The notes: a model not told the origin generated them from the letters alone. 64,000 nucleotides of DNA from Bacillus gobiensis (GCF_001278705.1 NZ_CP012600.1:2108190-2172189); one strand, 5' to 3'; shown: positions 19,504-29,316, numbered from the stretch's first letter. Made by a program: numbers and translations.

Positions 19504-20360
19504 TCCAGTTCACCTCCTGTTTGGTGAAGCTTTAACAATTGTGCCAGCGTGCTTTTCATTTCCGCTCTATGGACGATTGCATCCAGCTGTCCGTGTTTTA
19601 ATAAAAATTCAGCGGTTTGAAAGTCATCCGGCAATTTCTCGCGAATCGTCTGTTCAATAATTCGCCTTCCTGCGAACCCAATTAATGCACCAGGTTCAGC
19701 CAAATTAATATCTCCAAGAGAAGCGAAGCTGGCAGATACCCCGCCGGTTGTAGGATGGGTCATAATAGATATGATCAAACCTTTTTCATTGCTTAAGAAT
19801 TTTAATTCGGAGCTTGTTTTTGCCATCTGCATTAAGCTAAGAACGCCTTCCTGCATTCTCGCTCCCCCTGAAGCTGTAAATATCAGTAAGGGATAGCGTT
19901 TATTTTTTGCTAGTTCTGCCGCTTTCGAAATTTTATCTCCGACCACTGTGCCCATGCTCCCCATACGGAAGGAAGCGTCCATGACGGCAATGACTGCCGG
20001 AATCCCTTCGATTTTACCTTCGCCCGTGACGACCGCCTCATTTAATGAAGTCTTTTCACGGTCTTTTTCCAGCTTTTCAAGATAGCCAGGAAATTCAAGC
20101 GGGTTATTTGAACGCATGCCTTCATTGAATTCTTGAAACGATCCCTCATCAAAAAGGCTGCTGATTCTCTGCCTTGCATTCATCTGCAGATGATGGCCGC
20201 AGTTCATACAAACTCTTAAGTTTTTGTCCAATTCTTTTGTTAAAAGAATTTTTTTGCAGCTTGGGCATTTGGTCATAATCCCTGCAGGCACGTCCTGGTT
20301 CACTTTATCTGCTGGAACAGAAGCATATTTTTTCTTTTTTGTAAAAAAGTCCTTTAGCAA
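19488..20360 (-). CDS. accD: Acetyl-CoA carboxylase carboxyltransferase subunit beta
   Basis: Zinc-containing beta subunit of the carboxyltransferase, 290 residues. The N-terminal zinc ribbon CPSC...CMNCG is at about 32-55, followed by the crotonase-like carboxyltransferase fold with [12 protein letters not shown] and [11 protein letters not shown]. In E. coli the zinc ribbon also binds the accA/accD mRNA. Starts at TTG 20360 with GGGAGGTAG upstream. First gene of the accDA operon. Confidence 0.97.
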   Translation of the reverse strand: MLKDFFTKKKKYASVPADKVNQDVPAGIMTKCPSCKKILLTKELDKNLRVCMNCGHHLQMNARQRISSLFDEGSFQEFNEGMRSNNPLEFPGYLEKLEKDREKTSLNEAVVTGEGKIEGIPAVIAVMDASFRMGSMGTVVGDKISKAAELAKNKRYPLLIFTASGGARMQEGVLSLMQMAKTSSELKFLSNEKGLIISIMTHPTTGGVSASFASLGDINLAEPGALIGFAGRRIIEQTIREKLPDDFQTAEFLLKHGQLDAIVHRAEMKSTLAQLLKLHQTGGELEWLEN

Positions 20361-20463
20361 GTGACTACCTCCCTTTCCTAAAAGGGTATTTCTATAACAT
20401 CATGTCCATTTCCTCCGCCGATTGATACGTTTGAAAGGATCATGAGATAACTTTACCGAAACT

Positions 20464-20492
20464 ATTGTACTTTTTTTGTCGAAGGCTGTCAT
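20464..20492 (-). promoter_or_regulatory. Predicted accDA promoter
   Basis: ATGACA (20487-20492) and TACAAT (20464-20469) on the minus strand are 17 bp apart, one mismatch each from consensus. The leader to accD would be about 95 nt. Confidence 0.6.
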
Positions 20493-20513
20493 CCTTCATA
20501 CGACATTTTCACC

Positions 20514-20610
20514 TGATACAAGCCTTTACCGCAATTTCGATAAGAAGCTGAAAAGGCTGATATATCAAGGTTATAGAGCGGTAATTATGATCATTATATT
20601 TCGATAAGAA
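20514..20610. repeat. Nested direct and inverted repeats upstream of the accDA promoter
   Basis: The 404-bp gap 20361-20764 holds the accDA promoter and, just upstream of it, three overlapping repeats. The direct repeat ATTTCGATAAGAA occurs at 20534-20546 and 20598-20610. The inverted repeat TTACCGC/GCGGTAA is at 20526-20532 and 20578-20584. A longer imperfect inverted repeat is at 20514-20527 and 20553-20568. No T-run follows, so they are more likely regulatory sites than a ytsJ terminator. I see nothing else in 20611-20764. Confidence 0.4.
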
Positions 20611-20764
20611 ATTTTTGCAAATGAAATAGTGAAAATGAGCAAAATGTGGAGGAATACTTGTTTTTTATTCCAAAAGAACTACAAGAAGGAAATTAAGGAA
20701 AACAACGCACTTGCCTCGACAACACGAGACGAGGGTGCGAAAAAAGCGAACCCGAATTGCAATT

Positions 20765-21994
20765 TTATTCAATGATCGCCAGTTTTCTTGTCTTCTCAGC
20801 AACTTCTTCAGGATCTACGTCAATTCTAGCGACCCCGGTTTCCATTGCAGCCTTAGCAACTGCCTTTGCGACAGCTGGAGCTACTCTTGCATCAAATGGA
20901 GCGGGTATAACATAATCCGGACTGAGCTCATCCTCAGAAACTAGGGAAGCAATCGCTTCGACAGCTGCGATTTTCATTTCTTCATTGATGTGGGTTGCCC
21001 GCGCATCAAGCGCTCCGCGGAAAATGCCGGGAAAAGCCAGCACATTGTTAACTTGGTTCGGAAAATCAGACCTTCCAGTACCTATAACTTTTGCTCCCGC
21101 AGCTTTAGCCTCCTCAGGCATAATTTCAGGATTCGGATTTGCCATTGCAAAAATAATCGGATCCTTGGCCATTGAAGAAATCATTTCTTTCGTCAATGCC
21201 CCTTCAACAGAGACGCCGATAAAAACATCCGCACCTTTTACTACATCTTGAAGGGAGCCTTCCTTCTTTAAAGTATTCGTAAACTTAGCAACCTCAGCTT
21301 TTACAGGATTCATGCCTTGCGGGCGGTTCTCATAAATAGCTCCTTTTGAGTCACACATGACAATATCTCTCACACCGAAATGGTATAGCAGCTTAATGAT
21401 AGCGATTCCAGCAGCACCGGCGCCATTGGCGACAACTTTTATCTGGGATAACGATTTGCCAGACAGCTTAAGTGCATTCACCAGACCGGCAACAGTGACA
21501 ATCGCCGTGCCGTGCTGATCATCATGAAAAATCGGTATTTTTGTTTCTTTCTTCAAGCGCTCCTCTATGACAAAACAATTTGGGGCAGCAATATCTTCAA
21601 GGTTGACACCGCCAAACGTAGGCTCGAGCAACTTTACCGTTTCTACGATTTTATCTACGTCTGAAGTTCCTAAACAGATAGGAAAGGCGTCGACTCCGGC
21701 AAAGCTTTTAAAGAGAACTGCTTTGCCTTCCATAACCGGAAGTGCGGCTTCCGGCCCGATATTACCAAGCCCGAGCACTGCCGTACCGTCAGAAACAACA
21801 GCTACCATATTGCCTTTCATTGTATAATCATACACTTTGGTCTTATCGTCGTATATGGATTTACAAGGCTCAGCCACTCCCGGTGAATAGGCTAAGCTCA
21901 AATCCTTTGCATTCCTTACCTGGACCTTGGATTTAGATTCCAGCTTTCCCTGGTTTACCTTATGCATATGTAGTGCTTCTTCTTTCAAAGACAT
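20765..21994 (-). CDS. ytsJ: NAD(P)-dependent malic enzyme
   Basis: Oxidative decarboxylation of malate to pyruvate. The 409-residue protein has SPGVAEPCKSI with the malic-enzyme tyrosine/lysine region, FHDDQHGTAIV for the metal site, and the Rossmann motif NGAGAAGIA. Its length and position between accD and dnaE match B. subtilis YtsJ, an NADP-preferring enzyme important in malate growth; cofactor preference is inferred. The frame is open to 22066, but the ATG at 21994 with AAGGAGTGA upstream matches the family start. Confidence 0.93.
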   Translation of the reverse strand: MSLKEEALHMHKVNQGKLESKSKVQVRNAKDLSLAYSPGVAEPCKSIYDDKTKVYDYTMKGNMVAVVSDGTAVLGLGNIGPEAALPVMEGKAVLFKSFAGVDAFPICLGTSDVDKIVETVKLLEPTFGGVNLEDIAAPNCFVIEERLKKETKIPIFHDDQHGTAIVTVAGLVNALKLSGKSLSQIKVVANGAGAAGIAIIKLLYHFGVRDIVMCDSKGAIYENRPQGMNPVKAEVAKFTNTLKKEGSLQDVVKGADVFIGVSVEGALTKEMISSMAKDPIIFAMANPNPEIMPEEAKAAGAKVIGTGRSDFPNQVNNVLAFPGIFRGALDARATHINEEMKIAAVEAIASLVSEDELSPDYVIPAPFDARVAPAVAKAVAKAAMETGVARIDVDPEEVAEKTRKLAIIE

Positions 21995-22094
21995 TTTCTT
22001 CACTCCTTCAAGGGGACTGTAAATGTATACTGAAAATTCATGTATCTGCAAAAAAATGGCGCACATTAAATGTAAAGCAGAATGGATTGCCTGT

Positions 22095-25000
22095 CTACGA
22101 TTTCATGATGACATTTTTATCACCGACGAGCTCTTTTAATCGGTATAATGCAGTATGCGACGCATTTAGATTGTACATTGGATGCAGTTTTACGGTTTGT
22201 TTTTGTTTTTCATAGTATATATACACTTCAGTCATTCCTTTATTGCCTATTAAAACGCCTTTGATCTTTTCCAATAACTCATTCGTATGCATATGCTCTT
22301 CAATTTTTATATACATTGAAGGATGTTCATCAGCCGACAAGTTTTCGATTGGATATGCTTTGCTCACGATAAGCTGCCGTTTTTCATTTCTAAATTCCAT
22401 TCTTCCTTCTGCTAAGACTAAAGCTCCTTCAATCAGTACATGATTGTACTCTCTAAGTTGATCAGGAAAAATGACGGCTTCAAGCTCTCCCGTTTCGTCA
22501 CTCAGCTGCAGAAAAGCCATAGATTGCCCGTTTTTTGTACGGATGACTTTCATTTTGCTTAACAATACACCTGCTTTTGCTTTCTTGAATCCTTTCTTGT
22601 GCAAATCAGCGATCTCACTCGCGCCTGAAGCAGATAACTTTTCGCGGTACGGGGAAATCGGATGGCTTGAAAAATAAAAGCCAAGAACTGACTTTTCAAA
22701 GTTGAGCAAATCAATAACAGGGAACTCTTCCATCACTGTGTATTTAGGCTTGATCGCAAACATTTCCTCTTGAAACAAGCCGAGCTGGTTTCCTTGATCG
22801 CCAAACAAGGCCGTATGCTCCAGGGCTACATCGAGGGAGGCCAGAAGGGTTGCCCTGTTTTGGCCAAATTCATCCATTGCACCTGAAAGTACAAGGGATT
22901 CCAACATTTTACGATTCAAAGCAGATTGCGATAATCGGAAGCAAAAGTCAAAAAGATCGGTAAATCTCCCCTTTTTTCGCTCTTGAAACACTTCTTTTAC
23001 TGCCGCAACCCCTACGTTTTTTATTGCTTTTAGGCTGTATCTTATTTTTCCGTTTTCGACCTTAAATGCATACTCGCTGTGATTTACAGACGGTCCCAGC
23101 AACTCAAGTCCCTTATCTTTCGCTTCTAATAGATAGTTGGATATCTTTTCCTCATTTCCAATCACGCTCGTTAAAAGGCCTGCCATAAAATTTAAAGGGA
23201 AATGTGCTTTTAAATAGGCAAGCTGAAATCCGATCATACTATATGCAACAGCGTGGCTTCTGTTAAATCCGTAGTTTGCAAATTTGACGATTAAATCATA
23301 AACTTCATGGGCAACGCTCTCCGCATAGCCTTTTTTCAGGCAGCCGTTTACAAAATGCTCTCGTTCTTTATCAAGTATCGATTTTTGTTTTTTTGAAACC
23401 GCTCGCCTAAGCAGATCTGCTTCACCCAGTTTAAAGCCCGCCATTTCAGAAGCGATTCTCATAATCTGCTCCTGGTATACGATGACACCATACGTGTCTT
23501 TTAAAATTTCCTTTAGCTTGGGATGTGGATAATCGACTGATTGCTTACCGTGCTTCCGATCAATAAAGACCGGGATATTCTCCATTGGTCCTGGCCGGTA
23601 AAGTGCATTCACTGCGACAATATCTTCAAAACCGGTGGGCTTCAGCCTTTTCAGCACGCTTCTCATTCCCGTCGATTCGAGCTGGAACACTCCTGTTGTA
23701 TCCCCTTTTGCTAATAGCTCGAACGTTTTTTCATCCGATTTTGGTACCTGTGAGAAATCAATTTCAATTCGTTTATCTTTCTCAATCAGCCTTTTTATCG
23801 ACTCAATTAAAGTGAGATTTCTCAAACCTAAAAAATCCATTTTCAATAAGCCGAGATCCTCAAGATGCTCCATCGAGTACTGTGTAAGATAAACCCCTTC
23901 ATGGCCATCTTGAACGGGAATTACATTTGTTAAAGGCTCCTTGCTGAGAACAACTCCCGCCGCATGGGTAGAGGCGTGACGGGGAAGACCCTCGATCGTC
24001 TTTGCAATTGAGAAAATCCGTTCATATAAGGGGGAGTCCAATAATGTCCGATCCAATCTATCCGATTCGCTTCTGGCTTTGTCCAATGTAATTCCAGGTC
24101 TCGCAGGAATCATCTTGGCAAGCTCATCCGATTGCTTAGGGCTGATGCCCATCACTCTGCCGACATCTCTAAGCGCTGCTTTGGCCGCTAACGTTCCGAA
24201 CGTAATAATTTGTGCCACGTGACTCACTCCGTATTTTTCCTTTACATACTGAATCACTTCGTCTCTTCGATTATCAGGGAAGTCAATATCAATATCGGGC
24301 ATGCTGATCCGCTCAGGGTTTAAAAACCGTTCAAATAACAGGTCGTGCTCAATCGGATCCACGTCGGTAATATTAAGTACGTAAGACACCAAAGATCCAG
24401 CAGCAGAACCCCTTCCAGGACCAGTCGCAATCCCCTGCTCATGGGCATGCTTCATAAAATCCCAGACGATTAAAAAGTAATCGCTAAAAGCCATGCCACT
24501 AATAATTTCGAGCTCGTATTCCAATCGTTTCATGTAACGGGAATGGTTAAGCTTTCTCTGATCGATCCCGGCTAAACAGAGCTCTTTTAAATAGCCGTCC
24601 GCTGATTTTCCTTCAGGTAAAGGATAGGCCGGGAGCTTCGTCTGGCCTAATGATAAGTCAACATGGCAGACTTCTGAGATGCGCACGGTATTTTCCAAAG
24701 CATGTGGATATGCACGATATAACTCGCTCATTTCTACAGATGACTTGAGGTGAAGTTGTTCGTCCACATCGTGATAGTCTGAAATTTTCTCGCCGTTTTT
24801 TATCGCCTTCAAACATGTGTATGCAAAACGATCTTTTTTTTCGAGATAATGGACATCCCCTGAAGCTACAATGGGAATCCTGGTTTTTTCCGATAAATCC
24901 ACAATCAAATCAGACAATCGCTCATTCGTTTTATAGGGCTGAAGAGAAAGATAAAAATGATTATTTCCGAAAATGGAATTTAGGTGAATCGCCGCTTCCT

Positions 25001-25430
25001 CTGCTTCTCGTTCTTTCCCGTTCAGCAATAAACGTTCTATGTATCCTTTTTCTCCAGGCGTCAGCGCAATGATATCCTTGCTGTAGCTTTTCAGCCATGC
25101 TTCTTTTAATCCTTCTTTTGATTTTGATTGAAGGACGCTGCTGATTTTTAGCAGATTTTGATAACCTGTATTCGTTTTCGCCAGCAGCACCAACGGAAAG
25201 GGGGTTTGTTCTGTTCCGCTAAAGACAGAAGCCGTTACTCCCAAAATGGGTTTCAGCCCGTGTTTTTTGCATTCTTTGTAAAATTCAACTGCTCCATACA
25301 TGACGTGAAAATCTGTTAAAGCAATCGAATCAAACTCGAGCAAAGCAGCCTTTTTTGCCAAATCCTTAACTGATGCGGCACTGTCAAGCAAGCTGTAGCC
25401 GCTTTGCACCTGTAAGTGTACGAAAGACAT
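22095..25430 (-). CDS. dnaE: DNA polymerase III alpha subunit, DnaE type
   Basis: Second replicative polymerase of Firmicutes, which extends RNA primers before handing over to PolC. The 1111-residue protein has an N-terminal PHP domain (1-about 210), the palm motif with catalytic aspartates PDIDIDFPDNRRDEV at about 376-390, the finger region, a helix-hairpin-helix stretch, and a C-terminal OB fold (about 930-1030). No separate proofreading exonuclease domain is visible, as expected for this class. AAGGGAGGGCC precedes the ATG. It is 100 bp upstream of ytsJ. Confidence 0.97.
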   Translation of the reverse strand: MSFVHLQVQSGYSLLDSAASVKDLAKKAALLEFDSIALTDFHVMYGAVEFYKECKKHGLKPILGVTASVFSGTEQTPFPLVLLAKTNTGYQNLLKISSVLQSKSKEGLKEAWLKSYSKDIIALTPGEKGYIERLLLNGKEREAEEAAIHLNSIFGNNHFYLSLQPYKTNERLSDLIVDLSEKTRIPIVASGDVHYLEKKDRFAYTCLKAIKNGEKISDYHDVDEQLHLKSSVEMSELYRAYPHALENTVRISEVCHVDLSLGQTKLPAYPLPEGKSADGYLKELCLAGIDQRKLNHSRYMKRLEYELEIISGMAFSDYFLIVWDFMKHAHEQGIATGPGRGSAAGSLVSYVLNITDVDPIEHDLLFERFLNPERISMPDIDIDFPDNRRDEVIQYVKEKYGVSHVAQIITFGTLAAKAALRDVGRVMGISPKQSDELAKMIPARPGITLDKARSESDRLDRTLLDSPLYERIFSIAKTIEGLPRHASTHAAGVVLSKEPLTNVIPVQDGHEGVYLTQYSMEHLEDLGLLKMDFLGLRNLTLIESIKRLIEKDKRIEIDFSQVPKSDEKTFELLAKGDTTGVFQLESTGMRSVLKRLKPTGFEDIVAVNALYRPGPMENIPVFIDRKHGKQSVDYPHPKLKEILKDTYGVIVYQEQIMRIASEMAGFKLGEADLLRRAVSKKQKSILDKEREHFVNGCLKKGYAESVAHEVYDLIVKFANYGFNRSHAVAYSMIGFQLAYLKAHFPLNFMAGLLTSVIGNEEKISNYLLEAKDKGLELLGPSVNHSEYAFKVENGKIRYSLKAIKNVGVAAVKEVFQERKKGRFTDLFDFCFRLSQSALNRKMLESLVLSGAMDEFGQNRATLLASLDVALEHTALFGDQGNQLGLFQEEMFAIKPKYTVMEEFPVIDLLNFEKSVLGFYFSSHPISPYREKLSASGASEIADLHKKGFKKAKAGVLLSKMKVIRTKNGQSMAFLQLSDETGELEAVIFPDQLREYNHVLIEGALVLAEGRMEFRNEKRQLIVSKAYPIENLSADEHPSMYIKIEEHMHTNELLEKIKGVLIGNKGMTEVYIYYEKQKQTVKLHPMYNLNASHTALYRLKELVGDKNVIMKS

Positions 25431-25520
25431 CCTGGCCCTCCCTTCTTTTTAGAAAAATGACCTTTACCTACTATTATATGATGCATGTTAAGAAGAAACA
25501 AACGTTCTTATTCAAGCTGA

Positions 25521-25549
25521 TCATACTTGTCTGCCCCAGCCCATATAGT
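25521..25549 (+). promoter_or_regulatory. Predicted SigE promoter of ytrH-ytrI
   Basis: TCATACT (25521-25527), one mismatch from the SigE -35 consensus KMATATT, is followed after exactly 14 bp by CATATAGT (25542-25549), a 6/8 match to CATACAMT. This agrees with the known mother-cell expression of ytrHI in B. subtilis. Confidence 0.6.
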
Positions 25550-25571
25550 AGAAAAAGGCGAGGTGAAAAAA

Positions 25572-25913
25572 ATGAATGAGAGTGAATCGTTTCTCCCAAA
25601 CTTTATTAACTGCTATTTTATCGCGTTAGGCGTGCTTTTAGGCGGCTCATTTATCGGCGGAATCGGAGCTTATTTATCCGGACAGCCTCCGCTAAGCGTC
25701 ATTGACGATTTGGCAAAAAATTTGAAGATCTGGGCGCTCGTCGCAGCGATTGGCGGTACGTTTGATGCCGTCCACAGCTTTGAGCGGGGCATATTTGCCG
25801 GCAACACATGGGATATGTTTAAACAGGTTCTCTTAATCGTATCTGCAATGGGCGGTGCCAATACAGGACAGCTGATTATTTCATGGCTGACCCAGGAGCA
25901 CATTTCTTCATGA
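25572..25913 (+). CDS. ytrH: Sporulation membrane protein YtrH
   Basis: A 113-residue protein with three hydrophobic segments (about 10-30, 50-70, 85-105), matching YtrH, which B. subtilis makes in the mother cell and needs for efficient sporulation; its biochemical role is unknown. The ATG at 25572 has GAGGTG seven bases upstream. Its stop overlaps the ytrI start as ATGA, so the two are translationally coupled. Confidence 0.9.
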   Translation: MNESESFLPNFINCYFIALGVLLGGSFIGGIGAYLSGQPPLSVIDDLAKNLKIWALVAAIGGTFDAVHSFERGIFAGNTWDMFKQVLLIVSAMGGANTGQLIISWLTQEHISS

Positions 25914-26413
25914 GAATCCCGCCTTATCATAAAAAACCGAGCTGGGAGCGTTTTTTTGCCGGGATGATTTTCGGAGCCATCGTTACCTGGTTTTTCTTTC
26001 TTTTTACATACGGTACATTCCAGCAGAAGCAGGTCACACTCATAAAGGAGCAAAGAGAGCACATTTCGGATCTGAACGAACAGATTAAGCTTTTTCAGAA
26101 CGACCTCTATAAATTGAACGAAGACAATAAACGGAAGCTGCTGATTCAAAGCGTGGAAGTGAACCTGATCAATGCCGAACAGTACAGAATTTCACAGCCC
26201 GACCGATTAGCCATTGAAGAGGAAATTAAAGATCAAATATCCGAGGTCATCACAAAGGATATTGAAAGTGTTTATCAAACGAAAGAAATTTTAAAGCGTT
26301 CAATCGAAAACAAACGCTTTAAAGGCGACGGCCATGACTATCAAGTAAAAGTAGAGGAGCTCATCATTTACACAAGGCTCTCTGTTCAGCTCAGGATTTC
26401 TTTTGCCAAATAG
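25910..26413 (+). CDS. ytrI: Sporulation membrane protein YtrI
   Basis: A 167-residue protein with one N-terminal membrane helix (about 18-38) and a coiled-coil-like segment (about 45-75, rich in E, K, Q and L), followed by a soluble domain. It matches B. subtilis YtrI in length and position. The ATG at 25910 overlaps the ytrH stop by 4 bp. The topology suggests an anchored partner of YtrH facing the space between the forespore membranes; this is inference. Confidence 0.88.
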   Translation: MRIPPYHKKPSWERFFAGMIFGAIVTWFFFLFTYGTFQQKQVTLIKEQREHISDLNEQIKLFQNDLYKLNEDNKRKLLIQSVEVNLINAEQYRISQPDRLAIEEEIKDQISEVITKDIESVYQTKEILKRSIENKRFKGDGHDYQVKVEELIIYTRLSVQLRISFAK

Positions 26414-26421
26414 AAGCAGGC

Positions 26422-26447
26422 AAAAAAGGCTTTCAAAGTAGAAAGCC
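26422..26447 (-). terminator. Terminator of nrnA
   Basis: A 7-bp stem (GGCTTTC/GAAAGCC) on the minus strand is followed by TTTTTT, 8 bp after the nrnA stop. It lies between convergent ytrI and nrnA. Confidence 0.75.
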
Positions 26448-26455
26448 CGAATCCA

Positions 26456-27394
26456 TTAGAATGCTTTGCACAGCTCTTCCAGGTCGTCAATAATTTCACT
26501 GACAGTGCTCCATTCTGAAATCGATGCTCCGGCGGCTAACGGATGACCGCCGCCCTTATATTTTTTAGCGATTTCATTAATGACTGGCCCTTTCGATCTG
26601 AATCTTACTCTGATTTGATTTTCTTCTTCAACAAAGAATACCCACGCTTTAATGCCTGATATGCTTCCGAGTGTCCCTACCAGCTGAGAAGCCTCAGTTG
26701 CGGTAACTTTGTATTTCTCCAAAATATCTTTTTTGATAATGACGGAAGCGACTCCGGCTTCAGATAATTCAACATGCTGATAAATGTAACCATTGAGTTT
26801 AACCACTTGCAGTTTCGTTTCATATAATTGATCGAACAGCACTGTAGAAGAAAATGGATATTCGATCAGCTCCCCCGCATATTTTAATGTCTTTTTCGTT
26901 GTATTTGGAAAAAGAAAACGTCCGGTATCTCCGACGATTCCGGCATAAATCAGCTCAGCGGCTTTCGTGGAGATTTCCCAGCCTGCATTTTTTCCTTCAA
27001 GGTAAAGCTCATAGATCATCTCACTAACAGAACTTGCTTCGGTATCTACCCATAAAAGGTCCCCGTAAGGGTCTTCATTTGGGTGGTGGTCAATTTTAAT
27101 AAGCTTATCGCCTTTCCCAAAGCGGGAATCGCAAATCCGCGCTTGGTTCGCGGTATCACAAACAATGACGAGCGCTCCTTTATAAATCTCATCTTCGATT
27201 TCATCCATCGGATATAAAAAGGAAAGGGAAGGCTCAGGAGTTCCAGCCACATAAATTTTTTTATGCGGATACGATTGCTTCAATAGTTCCGCAAGCCCGC
27301 ACTGGGAACCATAAGCATCCGGATCTGGCCTTACATGTCTATGTATTATTATTGTGTCATATAATGATATCGTTTTTATTACTTCACTTTTCAT
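26456..27394 (-). CDS. nrnA: Bifunctional oligoribonuclease / pAp phosphatase NrnA
   Basis: Degrades 2-5-nt RNA fragments and hydrolyses pAp to AMP. The 312-residue DHH-DHHA1 phosphoesterase has motif I RPDPDAYGSQ, motif II CDTANQ, motif III IDHHPNEDP, a fourth metal-site block (VGDTGRF) and the C-terminal glycine-rich GGGHPLAAGA that binds substrate. GGAGCAAACGG precedes the ATG. Monocistronic with its own terminator. Confidence 0.96.
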   Translation of the reverse strand: MKSEVIKTISLYDTIIIHRHVRPDPDAYGSQCGLAELLKQSYPHKKIYVAGTPEPSLSFLYPMDEIEDEIYKGALVIVCDTANQARICDSRFGKGDKLIKIDHHPNEDPYGDLLWVDTEASSVSEMIYELYLEGKNAGWEISTKAAELIYAGIVGDTGRFLFPNTTKKTLKYAGELIEYPFSSTVLFDQLYETKLQVVKLNGYIYQHVELSEAGVASVIIKKDILEKYKVTATEASQLVGTLGSISGIKAWVFFVEEENQIRVRFRSKGPVINEIAKKYKGGGHPLAAGASISEWSTVSEIIDDLEELCKAF

Positions 27395-27531
27395 CCGTTT
27401 GCTCCTTTTTTGAAAGACTTCTTCATTTCATTTAAACACAACGAGGTTAAAAGAAAAACATTTACAGCTAGAAAGAAATCACAACTACCGATAAAATAAG
27501 AATGTGACGACTGACAATTGGGGGAAAAATT

Positions 27532-27840
27532 ATGCTTGTTCTTACGTTAATCATTTGTCTTTTTGCCTTTGCCTACTTATTTTATAAAGTGCGGGCCATC
27601 CGTGCGAAACGTTCGATTGAAAAAGACGTTTTAAATTCGAAATCAAGCATGTCACTAGGTCTGTTTATCGTCTCTTTCGGCCTGAATCAGCTTCTATTAA
27701 ACCGATCTACTTTGGCCGTAGTCATCGGAATCTTGTTTATTTTGGTCGGTGCCGGCAGTGTTTGGGCTGGCTATAAAGCATACAGGTATTACAGCCCTAT
27801 TTTTGAAAAAGAATTGCAAAGAGAGAACCATCATGCATGA
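27532..27840 (+). CDS. ytpI: YtpI family membrane protein
   Basis: A 102-residue protein with three hydrophobic segments (about 1-17, 43-58, 62-80) and a basic loop (KVRAIRAKRS) between the first and second. It belongs to the YtpI family, of unknown function. GGGGG lies seven bases before the ATG. A weak hairpin (27838-27857) may end both this gene and convergent ytoI. Confidence 0.85.
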   Translation: MLVLTLIICLFAFAYLFYKVRAIRAKRSIEKDVLNSKSSMSLGLFIVSFGLNQLLLNRSTLAVVIGILFILVGAGSVWAGYKAYRYYSPIFEKELQRENHHA

Positions 27841-27860
27841 GGGGCGGCAAAATCGTCCCT

Positions 27861-29183
27861 TTAGCTTCTTTCCATGAGCTGTACCATCATCATAGCTTTG
27901 CCGACAATGTTTCCCTGATGAAACACTTCGACGTCCAATTTTCCGAACTTCCTGCCGACTTCAAGTATTTTCGGTTCGATTTCAATCACGGCCTCCATTT
28001 GAACAGGCTTTAGAAAAAAGATCGTAATATTTTCAATCACAACCTCGCCTTTTTTTCTTGATCGCAAATATCGGTTGGCGGCCTCGGTCAAAATCGTCGT
28101 AAATACCCCATAAGAAATGGTGCCAAGCTGATTTGTCATTTGCGGGGCAACTTCATACTGATAACGGGCCCCACTCGTATCCTTGCTTTCTTCAGTTTCT
28201 TTGAATCCTCCTGCTACGATGTCATCAAGCTTCTCTCCAACCTGGGGCTGCTTTTGAATCATTTGCAGAGCCTTTAATACATCCTGTCTGCTAATCATTC
28301 CGATGAGCTTTTGATGATCGTTAATAACCGGCAATACTTCGATCCCTTCCCACACCATTAGCTGGGCAGCAGAAGCGACCGAGGTTTTTCCGATCACTGT
28401 TATTGGTTTTTTTGTCATCACTTTTTCAACCAAGACATTTTTATCAAAGCCTGCAATGTCCTTCGAAGTTAAAATTCCATGGATCCGCATCTGTTTATCT
28501 ATAACGGGAAATCTGCCGTGACTTGTTTCCGAATTCTTTTCATACCATTTCTCCAGCTTGTCTGTCGGCGAAAGATAGACTGTCCGCTCCAAAGGGGTTA
28601 AAATATCCTCCACCATCACTATCTCTTTTTTTATGAGCTGATCGTAAATCGCACGATTGATCATAGCAGCTACTGTAAAGGTATCATAACTTGTCGAGAT
28701 AACCGGCAATTCATGCTGATCAGCCAAGCGGATAATCTCTTCCTCCGTATCAAAACCGCCGGTCACAAGCACCGCTGCGCCAGCCGCCAGAGCATGACGA
28801 TGCGCGTCAGTCCTGTTGCCGACAATCAGCAAGTTTCCGGCTCCTGTATATCTCATCATTGCATCTATTTCCATTGCCCCAATGACAAATTTATTCAATG
28901 TCTTATGAAGTCCTGATTTCCCTCCGAGGACTTGTCCATCTATTACGTTAACGACTTCTGCATACGTTAATTTTTCAATATTTTCTTTTTTCTTTTTTTC
29001 TATTCTAATCGTGCCGACTCTTTCAATTGTACTGACGAACCCTTTGTTTTCTGCATCTTTAATGGCGCGATAGGCTGTGCCTTCACTTACTTTCATCTCT
29101 TTGGCAATTCTTCTGACCGAGATCTTTTCTCCCACTGGCAAAGAGTCAATAAATGTCAAAATCTGTTCGTGTTTGGTTGTCAA
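27861..29183 (-). CDS. ytoI: YtoI, HTH-DRTGG-CBS-hotdog regulator
   Basis: A 440-residue multidomain protein. The N-terminal winged helix (about 1-65; SVRRIAKEMKVSEGTAYRAI) is GntR/DeoR-like. Then come a DRTGG domain (about 75-180), two CBS domains (about 190-310) and a C-terminal hotdog thioesterase-like domain (about 335-435). CBS and DRTGG modules usually bind nucleotides, so this looks like a ligand-sensing DNA-binding protein, but its targets are unknown. TTG 29183 was chosen over GTG 29192 because AAGGTG is then correctly spaced. Confidence 0.88.
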   Translation of the reverse strand: MTTKHEQILTFIDSLPVGEKISVRRIAKEMKVSEGTAYRAIKDAENKGFVSTIERVGTIRIEKKKKENIEKLTYAEVVNVIDGQVLGGKSGLHKTLNKFVIGAMEIDAMMRYTGAGNLLIVGNRTDAHRHALAAGAAVLVTGGFDTEEEIIRLADQHELPVISTSYDTFTVAAMINRAIYDQLIKKEIVMVEDILTPLERTVYLSPTDKLEKWYEKNSETSHGRFPVIDKQMRIHGILTSKDIAGFDKNVLVEKVMTKKPITVIGKTSVASAAQLMVWEGIEVLPVINDHQKLIGMISRQDVLKALQMIQKQPQVGEKLDDIVAGGFKETEESKDTSGARYQYEVAPQMTNQLGTISYGVFTTILTEAANRYLRSRKKGEVVIENITIFFLKPVQMEAVIEIEPKILEVGRKFGKLDVEVFHQGNIVGKAMMMVQLMERS

Positions 29184-29272
29184 CCTGTTCACCTTCTAGA
29201 ATCAATTCTTACTATGTATTATAATAGGTAATCAGAATTATCCGCAATACGACGTTGCCTTGTATTCCCGGC

Positions 29273-29316
29273 AAAAAAAACAAGCCGCCTAACTTCAGGC
29301 CTGTTAAGCGAACTTG
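29273..29316 (-). terminator. Terminator of ytkL
   Basis: A long stem-loop on the minus strand (CAAG..TTAAC with GTTAG..CTTG, one bulge and a few G-T pairs) is followed by eight T. Confidence 0.8.

Noticed and set aside
20765..20800. A rho-independent terminator for ytsJ
   Set aside because: Only a weak interrupted stem (GGGT..ACCC) without a U-tract is visible downstream of the stop codon.
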